Of a DNA stretch of 7,603 bases, positions 6,341 through 7,603 are shown in pieces. The position numbers were made by a program, and so were the translations under genes. Below the pieces are notes generated by a model. It had not been told where the DNA came from and ran no database searches. It saw only the letters and a list, made by a program, of their open reading frames with translations. Numbering within the stretch: position 1 is the first letter of the stretch; every line of letters begins with the position of its first letter. The stretch comes from Pseudomonadota bacterium. Lineage in GTDB: Bacteria; Pseudomonadota; Gammaproteobacteria; Steroidobacterales; Steroidobacteraceae. The stretch lies in contig JAFAGC010000101.1 of NCBI GenBank assembly GCA_023423065.1, positions 1 through 7,603 on the forward strand. Direction: 5' to 3'.

Positions 6341-6489
6341 GCTAGGCGTCACAGGCCGACGAGCCGGCGGCGAGTCGGGTAACGGGAGTACGTAGTTAGG
6401 CAACCAGGATGGCGCCAGGGAAACCGCGGATGCGTGTGCGGATGACGTTTTTCTTGCTCCACGACCCACGCCGGCTCGCCTGCCTTTAG
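6341..6489 (+). other. Structured leader of unknown type before the 73-aa gene
   Basis: This noncoding stretch holds two long-range pairings that cross and so cannot form together as simple nested helices. CGAGCCGGCG (6360-6369) is perfectly complementary to CGCCGGCTCG (6469-6478), ten pairs ending 11 bases before the ATG at 6490. GCGTCA (6346-6351) pairs with TGACGT (6443-6448), just before a T run (6448-6452). A local CCGAC/GTCGG helix (6356-6360 with 6374-6378) competes with the first. I recognise no riboswitch class. It could be an attenuator-like leader, the remains of something else, or coincidence in G/C-rich DNA. Confidence 0.3.
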
Positions 6490-6711
6490 ATGATCACCGA
6501 ACAACAGCAATCCGAAGCCATTCCGATGCCTTCTGCCGGTCGCGATCTCGTTGCGCGCCTCGCGGAGCTGCCCGAGCTGCCGCGGATCGACGTGATTGCG
6601 CCCGTGGATCCGCTACCGGACCTCCTGATCGAGCCGGACGCCCAGGGGCTCGACGAGATCGTCGCAAGCTGCCTGGAGCAGCTCCGGCAGGTCATGGACG
6701 AGCTCCAATAA
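6490..6711 (+). CDS. Small acidic protein of unknown function, 73 aa
   Basis: The frame has G/C-ending codons like its neighbours and is followed 28 bases later by the C13 peptidase gene in the same direction, which suggests an operon. No Shine-Dalgarno sequence precedes the ATG (the upstream bases are CTGCCTTTAG), so the start is uncertain; M13 (6526) is a weaker alternative. The protein has about three times more Asp/Glu than Arg and no Lys. It has a probable helix at about 17-28 (GRDLVARLAELPEL), a proline-rich middle (PRIDVIAPVDPLPDLLIEPD) and a C-terminal helix (LDEIVASCLEQLRQVMDELQ) with one cysteine at 59. There is no signal peptide or membrane segment, so it is probably cytoplasmic, unlike its exported neighbour. 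I do not recognise a family. A link to the peptidase is only suggested by position. Confidence 0.6.
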   Translation: MITEQQQSEAIPMPSAGRDLVARLAELPELPRIDVIAPVDPLPDLLIEPDAQGLDEIVASCLEQLRQVMDELQ

Positions 6712-6731
6712 CACCGCGGATTTCTGCCAAA

Positions 6732-6748
6732 CTGACGCCGTGCGTCAG
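6732..6748 (+). promoter_or_regulatory. Hairpin presenting the GTG start codon of the peptidase gene
   Basis: CTGACG (6732-6737) and CGTCAG (6743-6748) are perfect arms, and A6731/T6749 add a seventh pair. The 5-nt loop CCGTG contains the GTG start at 6740-6742. No ribosome binding site is evident upstream. The structure could limit translation of the peptidase or couple it to translation of the 73-aa gene, or the dyad could be an operator. Confidence 0.35.
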
Positions 6749-7576
6749 TGCATCGCCATCGCCCTGCTGCTCCTGTCCGGCGCTTTCGCCATGCCACGCG
6801 CGCATGCCGCGCCGGACGCGGCGTCGCAGCAGGCGCTCATCGACGGCGTCGTCGCGGGATTTTCGCTGGAGTCGTCGGCGAATCCACGCATGTACTTCCT
6901 CGGGTTCGCCGGATACGGCGAGGAGCGCGTCTTCGCGGAGGAGGTCAAGCTCGCCGCGGCGCGGGTCGGCGAAAAATTCGGTTCGTCACAACGCTCGCTG
7001 CTGCTGATCAACGACCGGCGGGATCTCGAAACCCTGCCGCTCGCCACGCATGCGAACCTGCGTTACGCGCTGGCCGCCCTGCGGCGGGTCATGGATCCGG
7101 AGAGGGACGTGTTGTTTCTCGCGCTTTCATCGCATGGCGCGCCCAACGCGATGATCGAGGTATCGAACACCGGGACGGAACCGACCGGGCTCAGCGCGCG
7201 AGGCCTGGCGCAGTTGCTCGCGGAGTCGGGCATCCGGCAGAAGATCGTCGTGATCTCCGCGTGTTTCTCCGGCGCGTTCATCGAGCCGCTGGCTGACAAC
7301 GACACCATCGTCATCACCGCCGCGTCGAAGAACCGCTCGTCGTTCGGCTGCTCGGACGAGCGGCACCTCACGTATTTCGGCGAGGCGTTTTATCGGGATG
7401 CGTTGCCGGGAGCGAAGTCGCTACGTGCGGCGTTCGAAACCGCGCGCAAGGAGATCCGCCTGCGCGAGAAGGAATTGGACGTGAAGTCCTCGCAGCCGCA
7501 AGCCTACTTCGGCCCCTTGCTCGAATCGAAACTCGACCCGTCAGCCCCTGCCTCGGAAATCCCGGGAATCCGGTGA
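6740..7576 (+). CDS. Secreted C13-family (legumain-like) cysteine peptidase, 278 aa
   Basis: The GTG start is accepted because it alone gives a signal peptide (RQCIAIALLLLSGAFA, probable cleavage AHA/AP after residue 23); the next Met, at 18, lies inside it. The mature part is one clan CD (caspase-fold) domain of the C13 family, which contains asparaginyl endopeptidase and the GPI transamidase subunit GPI8. An early conserved strand is YFLGFAGYGEERVFAEEV (52-69), then LLLINDRRDLETLPLATHANL (87-107). The catalytic His132-Gly is in DVLFLALSSHG (123-133) and the catalytic Cys175 in KIVVISACFSGAF (168-180). Downstream SFGCSDERHLTYFGEAFY (201-218) is typical of bacterial members. No transmembrane helix follows, so it should act in the periplasm or outside the cell. 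It is shorter than versions with an extra N-terminal membrane region. Substrate is unknown; the eukaryotic Asn preference is not assured. The stop is 27 bases from the window end. Confidence 0.92.
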   Translation: MRQCIAIALLLLSGAFAMPRAHAAPDAASQQALIDGVVAGFSLESSANPRMYFLGFAGYGEERVFAEEVKLAAARVGEKFGSSQRSLLLINDRRDLETLPLATHANLRYALAALRRVMDPERDVLFLALSSHGAPNAMIEVSNTGTEPTGLSARGLAQLLAESGIRQKIVVISACFSGAFIEPLADNDTIVITAASKNRSSFGCSDERHLTYFGEAFYRDALPGAKSLRAAFETARKEIRLREKELDVKSSQPQAYFGPLLESKLDPSAPASEIPGIR

Positions 7577-7592
7577 CTTTTGCCGGGTTGCG

Positions 7593-7603
7593 GTGCCTGG
7601 CAC
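7593..7603. repeat. Palindromic GTGCC-T-GGCAC at the right edge, possible repeat fragment
   Basis: Directly after the peptidase gene the window ends in an 11-bp palindrome. This word is typical of short dispersed intergenic repeats in high-GC gammaproteobacteria, in the same style as the TGTCCCC motifs at 90-123. It is cut by the window end, so neither extent nor copy number can be judged. Confidence 0.25.

Noticed and set aside
6341..6402. Integron attC-like words (GTTAGGC and, on the other strand, GCCTAAC)
   Set aside because: There is a single core site with no matching second core at the right spacing and no integrase or cassette structure nearby.
6396..6420. GGCAACCAGGATGG string resembling part of a SAM-I riboswitch
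   Set aside because: Only the GCAACC-like core is shared. The other conserved SAM-I elements and the four-way junction are absent.

Overview
The window is high-GC (roughly 65%), densely coded bacterial DNA. Codon use is strongly G/C-ending in every gene I accept. The gene content fits a gammaproteobacterium of the Xanthomonadales, Nevskiales or Steroidobacter kind: a TetA-like MFS pump, an ECF sigma factor with an RskA-type anti-sigma segment, a long exported DUF11 protein, and a secreted C13 (legumain-like) peptidase. The lineage is an inference from style and content. No rRNA, tRNA, CRISPR array, integrase or intact transposase is present.

Layout. (1) 1-124 holds no supportable gene, only two copies of a TGTCCCC-containing motif of dispersed-repeat type. 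(2) 125-601, minus: a 158-aa exported protein of unknown function. (3) 602-955 is intergenic but not empty. It holds a consensus sigma-54 (-24/-12) promoter on the minus strand, followed about 60 bases later by a very strong intrinsic terminator. Together they delimit a candidate small RNA of about 90 nt, or else a terminated leader of the 158-aa gene. (4) 956-4006, minus: a 1016-aa exported protein with DUF11-type beta-sandwich domains. (5) 4106-4954, minus: an ECF sigma factor fused in one frame to a membrane-anchored anti-sigma segment that lacks a periplasmic sensor domain. It lies 98 bases upstream of the DUF11 gene in the same direction, so the two probably form a regulator-target unit. 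(6) 5017-6261, plus: a TetA-like MFS transporter, divergent from the sigma gene, with a 7-bp dyad over its likely start. (7) 6262-6489: a terminator-like hairpin for the MFS gene, then a leader of about 150 nt whose two long-range pairings exclude each other. (8) 6490-6711, plus: a 73-aa acidic protein of unknown function. (9) 6740-7576, plus: a secreted C13-family cysteine peptidase whose GTG start lies in the loop of a perfect 7-bp hairpin.

How they may work together. Regions 4 and 5 look like a self-contained cell-surface regulatory unit. The short acidic gene and the C13 peptidase are 28 bases apart and are probably co-transcribed. The most novel signals are the sigma-54-driven candidate RNA, with a C-rich anti-Shine-Dalgarno tract and GGA motifs, and the single-chain sigma/anti-sigma fusion. 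Both are read directly from sequence and neither has been tested here.
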